Assembly (NCBI GenBank): GCA_026982695.1
Contig: JALSGS010000047.1
Coordinates: forward strand, 62,001-126,000
DNA length: 64,000 nucleotides
Origin: Saprospiraceae bacterium
GTDB taxonomy: Bacteria > Bacteroidota > Bacteroidia > Chitinophagales > Saprospiraceae
Direction: 5' to 3'
A model generated the notes under the pieces. That model made no database searches. It worked only from the letters and a program-made list of their open reading frames with translations, and was not told where the DNA came from. The position numbers were made by a program, and so were the translations under genes. Positions 35,657-44,576 of the stretch are shown here, piece by piece. Numbering within the stretch: position 1 is the stretch's first letter; each line of letters opens with the position of its first letter.

Positions 35657-36856
35657 ATGATGAAACAACTTGTGTTGATCGTGCTATGGGCAAGTATGGC
35701 ATGGAGGGTAGTAGCTCAAAACGACGACGAACCCATACTATTAGCTAACCCCTCGTTTGAGGACTTGCCCCTGGCAAGCCGCCCTCCGGCAGGGTGGTAC
35801 GATTGTGGATTTCCCGAAGAAAGCCCCCCGGACACGCAGCCCGGTGCCTTCGAGGTAAACAAGCCACCCTATGATGGGCAGAGTTATTTGGGCATGGTCG
35901 TGCGGGATAACGATACGTGGGAGATGGTATCGCAGCGCCTATCACGACCTTTGGAGCCCGGTAAGTGTTATGAGTTTACCCTTTATATGGCTCGTTCGAT
36001 GATCTATGTAAGCCCAAGCCGCGTGAGTAACGAACAAGCCAATTATACCACGCCGGCTAAGCTGCGCATATGGGGTGGAGCAGGATATTGCAACAAGGCA
36101 GAGCTTTTGGCCGAGAGCAATTTGGTGATCAATGAGCGGTGGTTGCAGTACAATTTTCGCTTTGAACCCAAGCAATATCATACCTTTATCGTCTTGGAGG
36201 CATATTACAAAACGCCCACACTCTTTCCCTACAATGGGCACATCTTAATTGACAATGCCTCTCCAATCTATCCTGTTCCGTGTAAGGAAGAAGTGGTGCA
36301 AGCACCTGAAGAACCCCTTGACGAAACATCTCAACCTCAACCCCAACCTACACGCCAACAAACAGATGAGCCACCAGTAGCACATACACCACCAGTGCTT
36401 GAAAAAGAAACTGTCGACCCCGTCCTCTCAAACCCAGAGCCTAAGCCTGAAAAGCCAAAGATTCTAAAAGACTTAGACCGATCGAAAATCAAGGCAGGTA
36501 CTACCCTGCGAATAGAACAGCTTTATTTTGCTGCGGATAGTGATGAAATCCGTGAAGAATCTTATCCCGTACTGGAAGAGATCTATGAGTTTTTGCGCGA
36601 CAATCCAGATGTGGTGGTTGAAATAGGGGGCCATACCAATACCATCCCCGATCCGGATTATTGCGATCGCCTCAGTACGGCTAGAGCCAAAGCAGTAGTA
36701 GACTACCTAGTCAGAAAAGGGATTGATCCTGCTCGGCTGACATACAAGGGATATGGCAAGCGCTTTCCCATTGTACCCAATGACAAACATAGCTTAGCTG
36801 CACGCCAAAAAAACCAGCGTGTGGAAATAAAAATCTTGAGTATGGGAAGCAACTGA
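35657..36856 (+). CDS. OmpA-family outer-membrane protein with an N-terminal beta-sandwich-like domain
   Basis: 399-400 residues from the tandem ATGs at 35657. A signal peptide (KQLVLIVLWASMAWRVVAQ) is followed by a ~190-residue domain beginning LLANPSFEDLPLASRPPAGW; the N-P-S-F-E opening and Gly/Trp pattern resemble carbohydrate-binding-module-like jelly rolls. A Pro/Gln/Glu-rich linker (about 215-270) leads to a C-terminal OmpA peptidoglycan-binding domain with FAADSDEIREESYPVLEEI, IGGHTNTIPDPDYCDRLST and GYGKRFPIVPND. It probably tethers the outer membrane to the wall. The frame opens at 35540, but that part overlaps the terminator region and lacks similarity. Confidence 0.85.
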   Translation: MMKQLVLIVLWASMAWRVVAQNDDEPILLANPSFEDLPLASRPPAGWYDCGFPEESPPDTQPGAFEVNKPPYDGQSYLGMVVRDNDTWEMVSQRLSRPLEPGKCYEFTLYMARSMIYVSPSRVSNEQANYTTPAKLRIWGGAGYCNKAELLAESNLVINERWLQYNFRFEPKQYHTFIVLEAYYKTPTLFPYNGHILIDNASPIYPVPCKEEVVQAPEEPLDETSQPQPQPTRQQTDEPPVAHTPPVLEKETVDPVLSNPEPKPEKPKILKDLDRSKIKAGTTLRIEQLYFAADSDEIREESYPVLEEIYEFLRDNPDVVVEIGGHTNTIPDPDYCDRLSTARAKAVVDYLVRKGIDPARLTYKGYGKRFPIVPNDKHSLAARQKNQRVEIKILSMGSN

Positions 36857-36941
36857 GTAAATGCGTGAGCAAAACAATGAGCTGAATCCACGCTCTGCTG
36901 CTCATATAGGCACGAGTGCGGGCATTATCGCACATTATTAC

Positions 36942-38696
36942 TCAGCGCACAAAAGTGTTTTCCCAAAGGGTGGTGTTGCCTCGATCGTCTGTCACTTCTA
37001 TGCGTAACGAGTGTTCACCTTTGCCGATGCGGCCGTCAAATCTGTGGATGAGCAAATTGCTCTTTGCGTCGTATTCCATTAGGATCCATTGGCCATCGAC
37101 AGTAGCGCGATATCGGAGCCCTCGAGCTTTTCCAGTAGTGGGTTGGTTGTCGGTGATGCGAAAGCGCATTTGGCTATAGCCTTTCATGTTGGTACTAAAT
37201 GTAACGGGCTTTATTTGAGGGGGAATGGTATCTATACCAATAGTGAAATAACCCAACTGTCGCACCTGGGCATGGAGCATACCATCACTTTGCCATTGCC
37301 CCCCACAGCTCATTAGTTTCCCTTCTGGCGTATACCATCCTACAAAGGCCTTGTCGCGCAACGCAGCAGGAAGCATTTTCGTAGCTGAGAGGCCTATATT
37401 GGCCCATCGATGGAGAGGGATTTCAGGACTACCCACTTGAAATAGTGGCGAAAGCAGGCTTTTATCAGTATGAGTTTGCACGTCGCAATACAGGTAGAGG
37501 TCTTGGTATAACGCACTCTTAGGCACATGCAATACTAACCCGTCTGTACGGAAGGTCCCCCCAGAGGCCCATGGAATATGGGCATTGTAGGATCGCGGTG
37601 GTGGAGGCTTGACCTGCCCTCGGCGTATCCAGAATGTGAGTTCCGATTGGTTGCCGTGGGCGTCTTCGGCAAGGAGCCGTACGTGTGTAGGGCGCTTTTT
37701 GTAGAGTGGTAGGGCACCTCGCTGACCACTCCAGTGCGGATAAGCCTTTAATCGGTTGCCAGGTAACAAGTACGTGCGGTTGAACCAATCTTTACAGCAA
37801 ATGCGAGCTGCATAGTCCGCATGTGCGTTGAGATAGCGCGTTTGTGCAAAAGAGAAGCGCTCCATTTCAAAAACATACCACAGCGAGTCATTGACATACA
37901 TGCGCAAGCGGTAAATGCCATTGCGATTGGGTGTGTGATCTAAGAGATCGAATACTTGTAGCCCAAATCCGACACGCCAGGCAGCCACTATTAAGGTGTC
38001 AATAGGTAGGCGATATCGATTCGGTCCTTCAGAGCGCAAAGAAAAAGTACGGTCGCTCAGCGTTTCGAGTTTGTCATTGAGTGAATACACCTTAAGCTGG
38101 TACATGCGTGGCGGCGTATTATCGCGGACAGGAAGACCAAATAATAAAGGATTGATGGGCTGTTGGGTAAGTGTCTTGCGGATTTCGAAATGCAGGTGGG
38201 GGCCAGAGGAAGCCCCGCTGTTGCCCATTAGCCCTATGAGATCGCCTTGTTCAAATCGGAATTGCCCATCAGTAGGATATAAATCGACCTCAAATGACTT
38301 GCGCCGGTATTGTTGCGCTTTTACCCATTGTTCGATGGGCTGGGCAAAGCGCTTCAAGTGTGCATAAACAGTGGTATATCCATTGGGATGGCGCAGGTAA
38401 ATGGCGCGCCCGTAGCCTCCAGCCGATACTTTGATGCGTGCTACTGTACCACCTGCAGCAGCCACTACGGGATGGCCACTGCGCCCATCGGGCGATTTGA
38501 TGTCGATGCCTGAGTGAAAGTGCCCAGTGCGCAGTTCGCCAAAAGTGCCCGACAGACGCAAGTGATGCGTGATGGGGTTGATGAAATAATCTTGAGGATA
38601 TTTATCTGTTTTTTTCGCAATGGGGGAAAATCCATATAGGAAAATCATCATCGTTGTGATAAGTAGTCCTACCACATAGCTCGTTTTGACCGTCAT
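36942..38696 (-). CDS. M23 family (LytM-type) metallopeptidase, exported
   Basis: 584 residues with an N-terminal hydrophobic signal/anchor (YVVGLLITTMMIFLYGFSP). The LytM domain occupies about residues 40-190: GHFHSGIDIKSPDG supplies the first zinc His and Asp, YTTVYAHLKRF the third motif, and SSGPHLHFEIRKT the HxH ligand pair. The remaining ~390 residues are beta-rich Ig-like sequence without a recognised name. M23 enzymes cut peptidoglycan cross-bridges or, when degenerate, activate amidases; here all zinc ligands are present, so an active endopeptidase is likely. A 17-base palindrome lies 37 bases upstream. Confidence 0.88.
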   Translation of the reverse strand: MTVKTSYVVGLLITTMMIFLYGFSPIAKKTDKYPQDYFINPITHHLRLSGTFGELRTGHFHSGIDIKSPDGRSGHPVVAAAGGTVARIKVSAGGYGRAIYLRHPNGYTTVYAHLKRFAQPIEQWVKAQQYRRKSFEVDLYPTDGQFRFEQGDLIGLMGNSGASSGPHLHFEIRKTLTQQPINPLLFGLPVRDNTPPRMYQLKVYSLNDKLETLSDRTFSLRSEGPNRYRLPIDTLIVAAWRVGFGLQVFDLLDHTPNRNGIYRLRMYVNDSLWYVFEMERFSFAQTRYLNAHADYAARICCKDWFNRTYLLPGNRLKAYPHWSGQRGALPLYKKRPTHVRLLAEDAHGNQSELTFWIRRGQVKPPPPRSYNAHIPWASGGTFRTDGLVLHVPKSALYQDLYLYCDVQTHTDKSLLSPLFQVGSPEIPLHRWANIGLSATKMLPAALRDKAFVGWYTPEGKLMSCGGQWQSDGMLHAQVRQLGYFTIGIDTIPPQIKPVTFSTNMKGYSQMRFRITDNQPTTGKARGLRYRATVDGQWILMEYDAKSNLLIHRFDGRIGKGEHSLRIEVTDDRGNTTLWENTFVR

Positions 38697-38732
38697 GTAC
38701 TTGTGTTTTTGCCTTCTTCACATATAGCGGCG

Positions 38733-38749
38733 ATGCAACTGAGTTGCAT
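38733..38749. promoter_or_regulatory. 17-base perfect palindrome upstream of the M23 peptidase gene
   Basis: ATGCAACT-G-AGTTGCAT reads the same on both strands around a central G. It lies in the 146-base gap between nadA and the M23 gene, 37 bases upstream of the M23 ATG, a sensible place for an operator. No regulator gene is adjacent. About one such palindrome is expected by chance in a window this size. Confidence 0.3.
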
Positions 38750-38842
38750 GTTCGCAAACAGTGGCATAAAATGCAAGATCTATAGCAAAAAATAGGTGAT
38801 GATCGGTGGGGCCAGAGCAGTTGTTCGGATCTCGTTGATTGG

Positions 38843-39868
38843 CTAAAGAGAAGACGAATCAGTGAAGGGCTTTTCAGGGGATGAAAGATCCAACATGCGA
38901 TCAATACACCTACGGCCTTGCTCTATAATCCATTCAGGCAAAACAATTTCAGGTAGTTCGTATTTCATACACACATATAGCTTTTCGAGTGTATTGCGCT
39001 TCATATGTGGGCATTCATTGCAGGCACATGTATTATTTGGTGGAGCAGGGATAAAAGTTTTAAGTGGCGATTGCTTGCGCATTTGGTGGATGATGCCTGC
39101 TTCGGCGGCAACTAGAAAAGTTTGGGCTTCACTATTTGCTGTGAAGTGGAGCAGCTCGCTTATGGCGCCGATGAAATCGGCGTAGTCCAATATTTGTGGG
39201 GTACACATAGGGTGCGCGATGAGTAATGCCTGGGGATGGCGTTTTCGCAGCTTGACGATTTGTTGATAGGAGAATGTTTCGTGTACTTGACAGCTACCAT
39301 TCCATAGTACCATTTGGCGTTTTGTTTTTTGTTGTAGATACTTACCCATGTGGATATCTGGTACAAAAATTATGGGCTGGTCAGAGGGGATTTGTGCAAT
39401 GATGTGTGCTGCATTGGCACTGGTGCAACAGATATCAGTGAGGGTTTTGAGCTCGGCAGTACAGTTGAGGTGACTGAGTACGATGTGATCAGGATACTTT
39501 TCTTTGAACTTTCGAAAAGTGGATGCAGGACAGGAATCAGCTAAAGAGCAACCTGCTTTGAGGTCGGGGAGGAGTATTTTTTTGTTTGGGGTGAGTATTT
39601 TGACGGCCTCAGCTAGAGAGCGTATCCCTGCAAATGCGATTACATCGGCTTGTGTTTGGGCAGCTTGTTGCAAAAGATAGAGACTATCGCCCACGTAGTC
39701 GGCGATGTCCTGAAGGTCGGGGTCTTGAAAATAGTGGGCCAAGATGATGGCATTCTTTTCCTTTTTGAGCTTTTCGATTTCTTCGAATAAGTCAATTCTA
39801 GGGTCTATGTCTACATCTAAATAACCTAACTCGAGTAAATCTTGAGTGGCAAGGGGGGCGGTAGCCAT
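38843..39868 (-). CDS. nadA: Quinolinate synthase
   Basis: [4Fe-4S] enzyme condensing iminoaspartate and dihydroxyacetone phosphate to quinolinate, first dedicated steps of NAD synthesis. 341 residues from the ATG at 39868. Motifs in order: NAIILAHYFQDPDLQDIADY, DSLYLLQQA, PDLKAGCSLADSCP (cluster Cys), LTDICCTSANA, PDIHMGKYL, WNGSCQVHETF (cluster Cys) and CNECPHMKRNTLEKLY (cluster Cys). The usual GV-x-FMAE segment reads GIRSLAEAVK here, a small departure. The frame extends 22 codons upstream without family match. A TAACTTTG box is at 39908-39915. nadB and nadC are not nearby. Confidence 0.94.
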   Translation of the reverse strand: MATAPLATQDLLELGYLDVDIDPRIDLFEEIEKLKKEKNAIILAHYFQDPDLQDIADYVGDSLYLLQQAAQTQADVIAFAGIRSLAEAVKILTPNKKILLPDLKAGCSLADSCPASTFRKFKEKYPDHIVLSHLNCTAELKTLTDICCTSANAAHIIAQIPSDQPIIFVPDIHMGKYLQQKTKRQMVLWNGSCQVHETFSYQQIVKLRKRHPQALLIAHPMCTPQILDYADFIGAISELLHFTANSEAQTFLVAAEAGIIHQMRKQSPLKTFIPAPPNNTCACNECPHMKRNTLEKLYVCMKYELPEIVLPEWIIEQGRRCIDRMLDLSSPEKPFTDSSSL

Positions 39869-39907
39869 AATGTTCTTTTTTGAAAAAACGGTACTGCGCA
39901 ACGGGAG

Positions 39908-39915
39908 CAAAGTTA
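39908..39915 (-). promoter_or_regulatory. Candidate -7 box (TAACTTTG) for nadA
   Basis: Minus-strand TAACTTTG matches TAnnTTTG 40 bases upstream of the nadA ATG. A TTG lies 16 bases further upstream, slightly closer than the usual -33 spacing. Confidence 0.45.
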
Positions 39916-40083
39916 CAAGTGAATGTACATGCAATGTGATGCTTTACCTTGGATGTGTGGCTTGTGCATGTAGCTGTATTTTGCTGTGTGGATTGCCTAA
40001 ATGGTCAATGTGGTTGCCCTATGTTGCTCATGTTCAATGACAGATCGATATTAGCGTCCGTTTTTATGTTAACTTTCTAACAC

Positions 40084-40338
40084 ATGATGCAAGCCTCAGT
40101 TGAGATCAGTGTGTACCCATTGCGTCGCGATTATGGTACGCCCATTTTGAAATTCATTGATCGGCTTAAGAAATATCCCCATGTTGAGGTACATGTCAAT
40201 TCGATGAGTACACACTTATTTGGCCCTTATGACGAGCTAATGGCGGCGTTGACTAAGGAGATGAAGGCAACTTTTCAAGAAGACGACTGTGAAACAGTGA
40301 TGGTTCTGAAGGTATTAAATGTGGATCTTCGCCCGTGA
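40084..40338 (+). CDS. Thiamine-binding-like (MTH1187/YkoF, DUF77) small protein
   Basis: 84 residues. The pattern VEISVYPLRRDYGTPILKFI, then VEVHVNSMSTHLFGPYDELM and a final VMVLKVLNVDL strand matches the single-domain MTH1187/DUF77 ferredoxin-like fold, whose relatives (YkoF) bind thiamine or hydroxymethylpyrimidine. Binding residues cannot be verified by eye. No thiamine genes or riboswitch are next to it. Its stop overlaps the ATG of the SGNH gene by one base (TGATG), so the pair is likely one transcript. An imperfect -7 box (TAACTTTC) is close to the start. Confidence 0.65.
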   Translation: MMQASVEISVYPLRRDYGTPILKFIDRLKKYPHVEVHVNSMSTHLFGPYDELMAALTKEMKATFQEDDCETVMVLKVLNVDLRP

Positions 40339-41441
40339 TGCGTCATGCGAGCAATTGGGGGATTTTACTTGTGGCGCTGGGCTTGACTCTACTTGTGAGT
40401 GAGGGAGTAGTGAGGCTATTGTTACCTCAGAAATTGGTCAAGCCATGTTTAGAGCCAGACAATGCAGTGGGGTATCGCTATCGAGCTAATTGTCACTTTG
40501 TAGATGACTGGCATGCGCAGTGGTTTACCTACGAAGTACGTACCAACAACTTGGGTTTGCGCATGCCTGGAGATGTGCCTTCGGCGCATGCCGATAGCAG
40601 CTGGCTTTGGTTGGGCGATTCTTTCACCTTCGGTTGGGGTGTGGAATGGGCCGATAGCTGGCTGGGGCTGCTCGATTCAGCAGTTAATGTTGCGCATTGC
40701 CGATTGCAGTTTATCAATGGAGGGCATCCGGGTTGGGGTACGAGCCAACAGATCGTGTTTTTGTATCGCATGTTGAAACAGTTTTATCCTCAGCGCGTGT
40801 GGTACGCATTTCACGAAACTGACCCATTCGACAATATGTTACCTCAATCTGTGTTTGGCTTTCGCAAAACGGAGGGTGGTGGAGCATTAGAAATATTTCG
40901 CAGACCGGCACGTCGAGGGTGGCGAGCTTGGCTCAATGAGCAATCGTGGTATTTGTGGTTGCAGCAGCATTCGCATTTGTTTGTGTTGGCTAAGCAAGTA
41001 GTTACTGGTAGAGTGGGCAAAGAGCGGCAGCCTCGGGCCTATGCGGATTTGCCACCAATTCCCGATGCGTGGGATGTGGCTCAGCAGCTCACTTTGGCTT
41101 TGGTCGACTCGTTGCATGCCATTTGCCGAAAGGCAGAAGTTCCGTTTGGCGTTATTTGGTTGCCCTCCATGCAGGAGCTGGCGCTGGACTTTCCGCAAGC
41201 ATGGCTTAAAGCGCCTGATATAGTGCACTTTAAGAAACGATTACAGGCACATTTGCTCAATCGAGCTGTACCCTTTGTCGATCTTACCTCTGCTTTTCGG
41301 CAAAAGATAGACACTTTGCGTGTGGCGCAACTATATTATCCTGAAGCTCATTGGCGGCCTTTGGGCCATCGCTTGTTGTTTGAGAGTATGTGGGCTACCA
41401 AAAGTTGGCAAAAGTATCTGGGTTGTTTCACAACTCAGTAA
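40338..41441 (+). CDS. Membrane-anchored SGNH/GDSL-like hydrolase
   Basis: 367 residues. One N-terminal membrane segment (WGILLVALGLTLLVSEGVV) is followed by an exported domain. The block I Ser motif is in WLWLGDSFTFGWGV, a Gly/Asn-type block in FINGGHPGWGTSQQ, and the C-terminal YYPEAHWRPLGHRLL resembles the D-x-x-H block V with Glu in place of Asp. SGNH proteins of this layout are common in Bacteroidota near surface-glycan genes and may be O-acyl esterases. No glycan genes are adjacent here. The start is the ATG at 40338 (a GTG at 40335 is also in frame), overlapping the upstream stop. Confidence 0.72.
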   Translation: MRHASNWGILLVALGLTLLVSEGVVRLLLPQKLVKPCLEPDNAVGYRYRANCHFVDDWHAQWFTYEVRTNNLGLRMPGDVPSAHADSSWLWLGDSFTFGWGVEWADSWLGLLDSAVNVAHCRLQFINGGHPGWGTSQQIVFLYRMLKQFYPQRVWYAFHETDPFDNMLPQSVFGFRKTEGGGALEIFRRPARRGWRAWLNEQSWYLWLQQHSHLFVLAKQVVTGRVGKERQPRAYADLPPIPDAWDVAQQLTLALVDSLHAICRKAEVPFGVIWLPSMQELALDFPQAWLKAPDIVHFKKRLQAHLLNRAVPFVDLTSAFRQKIDTLRVAQLYYPEAHWRPLGHRLLFESMWATKSWQKYLGCFTTQ

Positions 41442-41453
41442 TCGCCCTTGTGT

Positions 41454-42263
41454 TCAAGAATCTTTCATGCTCTGAAGTGCACGCAGCCAGCTGCGAAGCA
41501 GTCGTGCTGTCTGGCGCGTAGCAGTAAACATTCCCATGTGCCCCACCTGTGGCAAGAGGTGGATATCGGCATTTTCAGGTAAATGGGTCATTTGCATGCT
41601 CAGCTCTAGTGATATCGCTGGGTCTTTTTCCCCAATGAGCATCCACACTGGTTTGCACAATCGTTTGAGTATCTCACTGCGATCGGGGCGCTCGCGCATG
41701 GCCTCGAGTTGTGCTATAATTCCCTTGGCTGTATAAGCCTGAACTACCTCGTGTTTGAGCTTCTCAAGTGTCATGCGATGGTCTGCGCGCAACTCAGGGG
41801 CAAAGAGGCTAGGGAATAACTGTTTGGCATACATAATGGGTCCATTGTGCAGCACAAATGCAATGTGCTTGTTGCGTACTTCCCGCTTTTCAGGGGAGTC
41901 GGCAAAAGGGTGAGAATGAAATAGCCCCAATCCGAGCAGGCGATTAGGGTACTTTTCGGCAAATGCCAGTGCGACGTATCCCCCCATGGAGTGTCCTATA
42001 ACTGCAGCATTGTGCACCTTACAGGCATCCAAAACTGTAGCTACTGCATCGGCCATATACTCTATAGTTAGGGGCATGTCGGGTAATGCGGAAGGAGTGG
42101 CACCTGGTAGGTTAGGCCTGATAAATCGGTATCCTGGCAAATGAGTGGTAAAGTCGTCCCACATCTTGGCCGTTTCGCAAAAGCCATGGAGTAAAACGAC
42201 GGGCATACCCTCGCCGTCGTCCAACCAGCCCATCGTGTTGCCCTGAAAAGAGGTCTGTTGCAT
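41454..42263 (-). CDS. Alpha/beta-fold hydrolase
   Basis: 269 residues, single alpha/beta-hydrolase domain. VVLLHGFCETAKMWDDFT is the oxyanion-hole His-Gly region. The nucleophile elbow is AVIGHSMGGYVAL (Ser). The Asp is probably in LIGEKDPAISLE and the His in LLPQVGHMGMF. There is no signal peptide. Relatives include esterases, haloperoxidase-like and MenH-like enzymes, so the substrate is unknown. It is the last gene of a minus-strand run after the molybdenum hydroxylase, with a 65-base gap. Confidence 0.85.
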   Translation of the reverse strand: MQQTSFQGNTMGWLDDGEGMPVVLLHGFCETAKMWDDFTTHLPGYRFIRPNLPGATPSALPDMPLTIEYMADAVATVLDACKVHNAAVIGHSMGGYVALAFAEKYPNRLLGLGLFHSHPFADSPEKREVRNKHIAFVLHNGPIMYAKQLFPSLFAPELRADHRMTLEKLKHEVVQAYTAKGIIAQLEAMRERPDRSEILKRLCKPVWMLIGEKDPAISLELSMQMTHLPENADIHLLPQVGHMGMFTATRQTARLLRSWLRALQSMKDS

Positions 42264-42328
42264 GAAGTGCCATTTTGCGCGAAAATACGCATAAGTGTTG
42301 GGCTTAGGTGTGAAGGTTTTGAGTTGGG

Positions 42329-44527
42329 CTATCCCAATAATGGATGATGTTTGATGAATGGCTGGTGATAAACGCGCTGGCCTGTCGCTCGGTAAATGGC
42401 ATTGGCTAATGCTCCCATGACAGGTGGCAAGGGAGGTTCGCCCAAGCCAGTAGGATGTTCATGGCTATCGACGAAGTGCACCTCGATGTTTTTTGGAGCT
42501 TCGCTGTGGCGAATGAGCCGATAGCGGTCGAAGTTGGTTTGCTCGGGTGCTCCGTCGCGGAAGCTGAGTTCGCTGTACAGAGCGTGACCGATACCATCTA
42601 CAGTGCCTCCTTCAACCATGTTGGCTGCAGCATCGGGATTGACTACAAGGCCACAATCTACCGCACAACAGACGTTTTCAATGATGGGTTTGCCGGCATC
42701 TATACGCAAGTCCACTACTTGTGCCACATAGGAATTGTGGCAGTAGTATGCAGCCACGCCTCGGCCTATGCCTTCAGGTAGCGCTTTACCCCAGTCAGAT
42801 TTTTGGCGCACCAGTTCTAGTACGCCAGCATAGCGCGCTGGGTCGTAGTCGTTGTCAGCACCTACAGGATCGTTTTTTGCGCGCTCGAGCAGTGCCAAGC
42901 GAAATTCGATGGGGTCTTGGCCCATGGCTTCTGCCAGCTCGTCGAGGAAGGCTTGTTCGGCGCCAGCGATAAAGTTGGAGCGCGGCGCGCGCCATGCACC
43001 TATCGAAATATTGGAATCGACTGACCAACTTTCAGCCAGATAGTGGTCAATAGCGCCAGCCGGAAAGCGGTTGGGAAACAACGGACTTTCGGGAATGCCG
43101 CCGGCACACACGTGAAAGGCCAATAGCTGGTTGTTTTCGTCTAGAGCAGCGCGGTAAGTGGCGTAATAGGCTGGGCGGTAGTTTCCAAAGCTCATGTCGT
43201 CTTCACGCGTGTAGATGAGCTTGACGGGTGCTTGCACCTTTTTCGATATTAGCGCTGCTTCCACCATGAAATGGCCGTAAAGACGACGGCCAAAGCCTCC
43301 TCCTTGGCGCGTCATCTGGATATCTATTTTCTCCAAGGGCATGCCGAGGCGTGCTGCCAAAGTTTTTTCCATAAACTCTGGCGTCTGGGTAGGCCCTACC
43401 AGCTCAGCGCGCTCCTCGGTGACATGCGCGAAAAAATTCATCGGCTCCAAGGTGTTGTGTGCCAGGAAAGGCGCTGTATAGGTGCGTTCGATGATGCGTG
43501 CAGCTTTTCGGAACATAGCCTCAGGGTTGCCATCGCGGCGCAAGACCTGTGCGGGTTGGGAGGCCATGGCACGCATACGTGCGCGGTGTAGGCTGCTGCT
43601 TTCCAGTTCGGCGACGGGGGCCCACTTGATGCGCAGTGCTTTTTTGGCCTGCCACACTTGCCAGGTTGTTTGGCCCACTACAGCTACCAGCTCGTTGAAA
43701 GCAGCTGTGTCGCACCACTGGCGCTCGTAGTCATCGGCAAAGGTTTTAATGGTAAACACATCGACGATGCCGGGCATGCGGCGTGCTACTTCCGCGTCGA
43801 GCGATTCGAGCTTCATGCCGAAAGCAGGGGCGTGTGCAATCATGGCGATGAGCATGCCGTCGCGTCGGTAGTCGATGCCAAAGAGCGGCTCTCCAGTGAC
43901 GATCTTGTTGCCATCTACGTTTTTGCGCGAAGTACCAATGATTCGGAAGTCTTTGGGGTCTTTCAATGGCACCTCTTCGGGTATGGGCAAGCGTGCAGCA
44001 GCTGCCGCAAAAGTGCCGTATCCTGCGGTACGTCCGCTGGGCGTGTGCTTAAGGGTGCCTGCTTGGGTTTTCACTTCTTCGAGCGGCACTTGCCAAGCTT
44101 GAGCGGCAGCTTGGCGCAAGAGCTGACGTGCTGTGGCTCCTGCCATGCGCAAGCTGTGCCAGCCTTGCCGGATGGACTGGCTACCACCAGCTAGCTGTCG
44201 CGTAAAGATCTCTGTATTGAGCGGGGCCTGTTCGACGACCACTTGCTTCCAGTCCACATCTAACTCTTCGGCCACGATCATGGGCATGGATGTCTTGACG
44301 TTTTGCCCAATTTCGGGATTAGGCGACATGATGGTGACCAAGCCGTTATCGCCGATTTTGATAAAGCCGTTGATTTCGAACCACTCGTCAGGCCATTCAG
44401 TTGCGGACTCTTGACCTGAAGGTCTGCAGCCGGCCAACCAACTAAAGCCCAACAACATGCCGCCACTAGCTAATACTGTGGTTTTAATAAAGGACCGGCG
44501 GCCGTATTTTGTTTTTACTAAAGTCAT
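42329..44527 (-). CDS. Molybdopterin-binding subunit of an IorB-type aldehyde/xanthine oxidoreductase
   Basis: 732 residues from the ATG at 44527. The N-terminus has a twin-Arg motif (YGRRSFIKTT, Arg10-Arg11), then a hydrophobic stretch ending in a lipobox-like LAGC (Cys34), so the protein is probably exported by Tat and perhaps lipid-anchored. Molybdopterin-binding landmarks are RQLAGGSQSIRQGWHSLRMA, TAPFLAHNTLEPMNFFAHV, RQGGGFGRRLYGHFMVEAAL and the catalytic Glu in GLGEPPLPPVMGALANAI. It resembles isoquinoline 1-oxidoreductase beta. It forms a two-subunit enzyme with the 2Fe-2S gene just upstream; no FAD subunit is present. Confidence 0.9.
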   Translation of the reverse strand: MTLVKTKYGRRSFIKTTVLASGGMLLGFSWLAGCRPSGQESATEWPDEWFEINGFIKIGDNGLVTIMSPNPEIGQNVKTSMPMIVAEELDVDWKQVVVEQAPLNTEIFTRQLAGGSQSIRQGWHSLRMAGATARQLLRQAAAQAWQVPLEEVKTQAGTLKHTPSGRTAGYGTFAAAAARLPIPEEVPLKDPKDFRIIGTSRKNVDGNKIVTGEPLFGIDYRRDGMLIAMIAHAPAFGMKLESLDAEVARRMPGIVDVFTIKTFADDYERQWCDTAAFNELVAVVGQTTWQVWQAKKALRIKWAPVAELESSSLHRARMRAMASQPAQVLRRDGNPEAMFRKAARIIERTYTAPFLAHNTLEPMNFFAHVTEERAELVGPTQTPEFMEKTLAARLGMPLEKIDIQMTRQGGGFGRRLYGHFMVEAALISKKVQAPVKLIYTREDDMSFGNYRPAYYATYRAALDENNQLLAFHVCAGGIPESPLFPNRFPAGAIDHYLAESWSVDSNISIGAWRAPRSNFIAGAEQAFLDELAEAMGQDPIEFRLALLERAKNDPVGADNDYDPARYAGVLELVRQKSDWGKALPEGIGRGVAAYYCHNSYVAQVVDLRIDAGKPIIENVCCAVDCGLVVNPDAAANMVEGGTVDGIGHALYSELSFRDGAPEQTNFDRYRLIRHSEAPKNIEVHFVDSHEHPTGLGEPPLPPVMGALANAIYRATGQRVYHQPFIKHHPLLG

Positions 44528-44576
44528 AATATGAGGTGTTGAGTCGGGGAAACAATGGAGAAAATTGGCAACTTGC

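Noticed and set aside
36916-36933. GTGCG/CGCAC hairpin between the convergent OmpA and M23 genes
   Set aside because: Only five to six pairs and no clear T tract on either strand.
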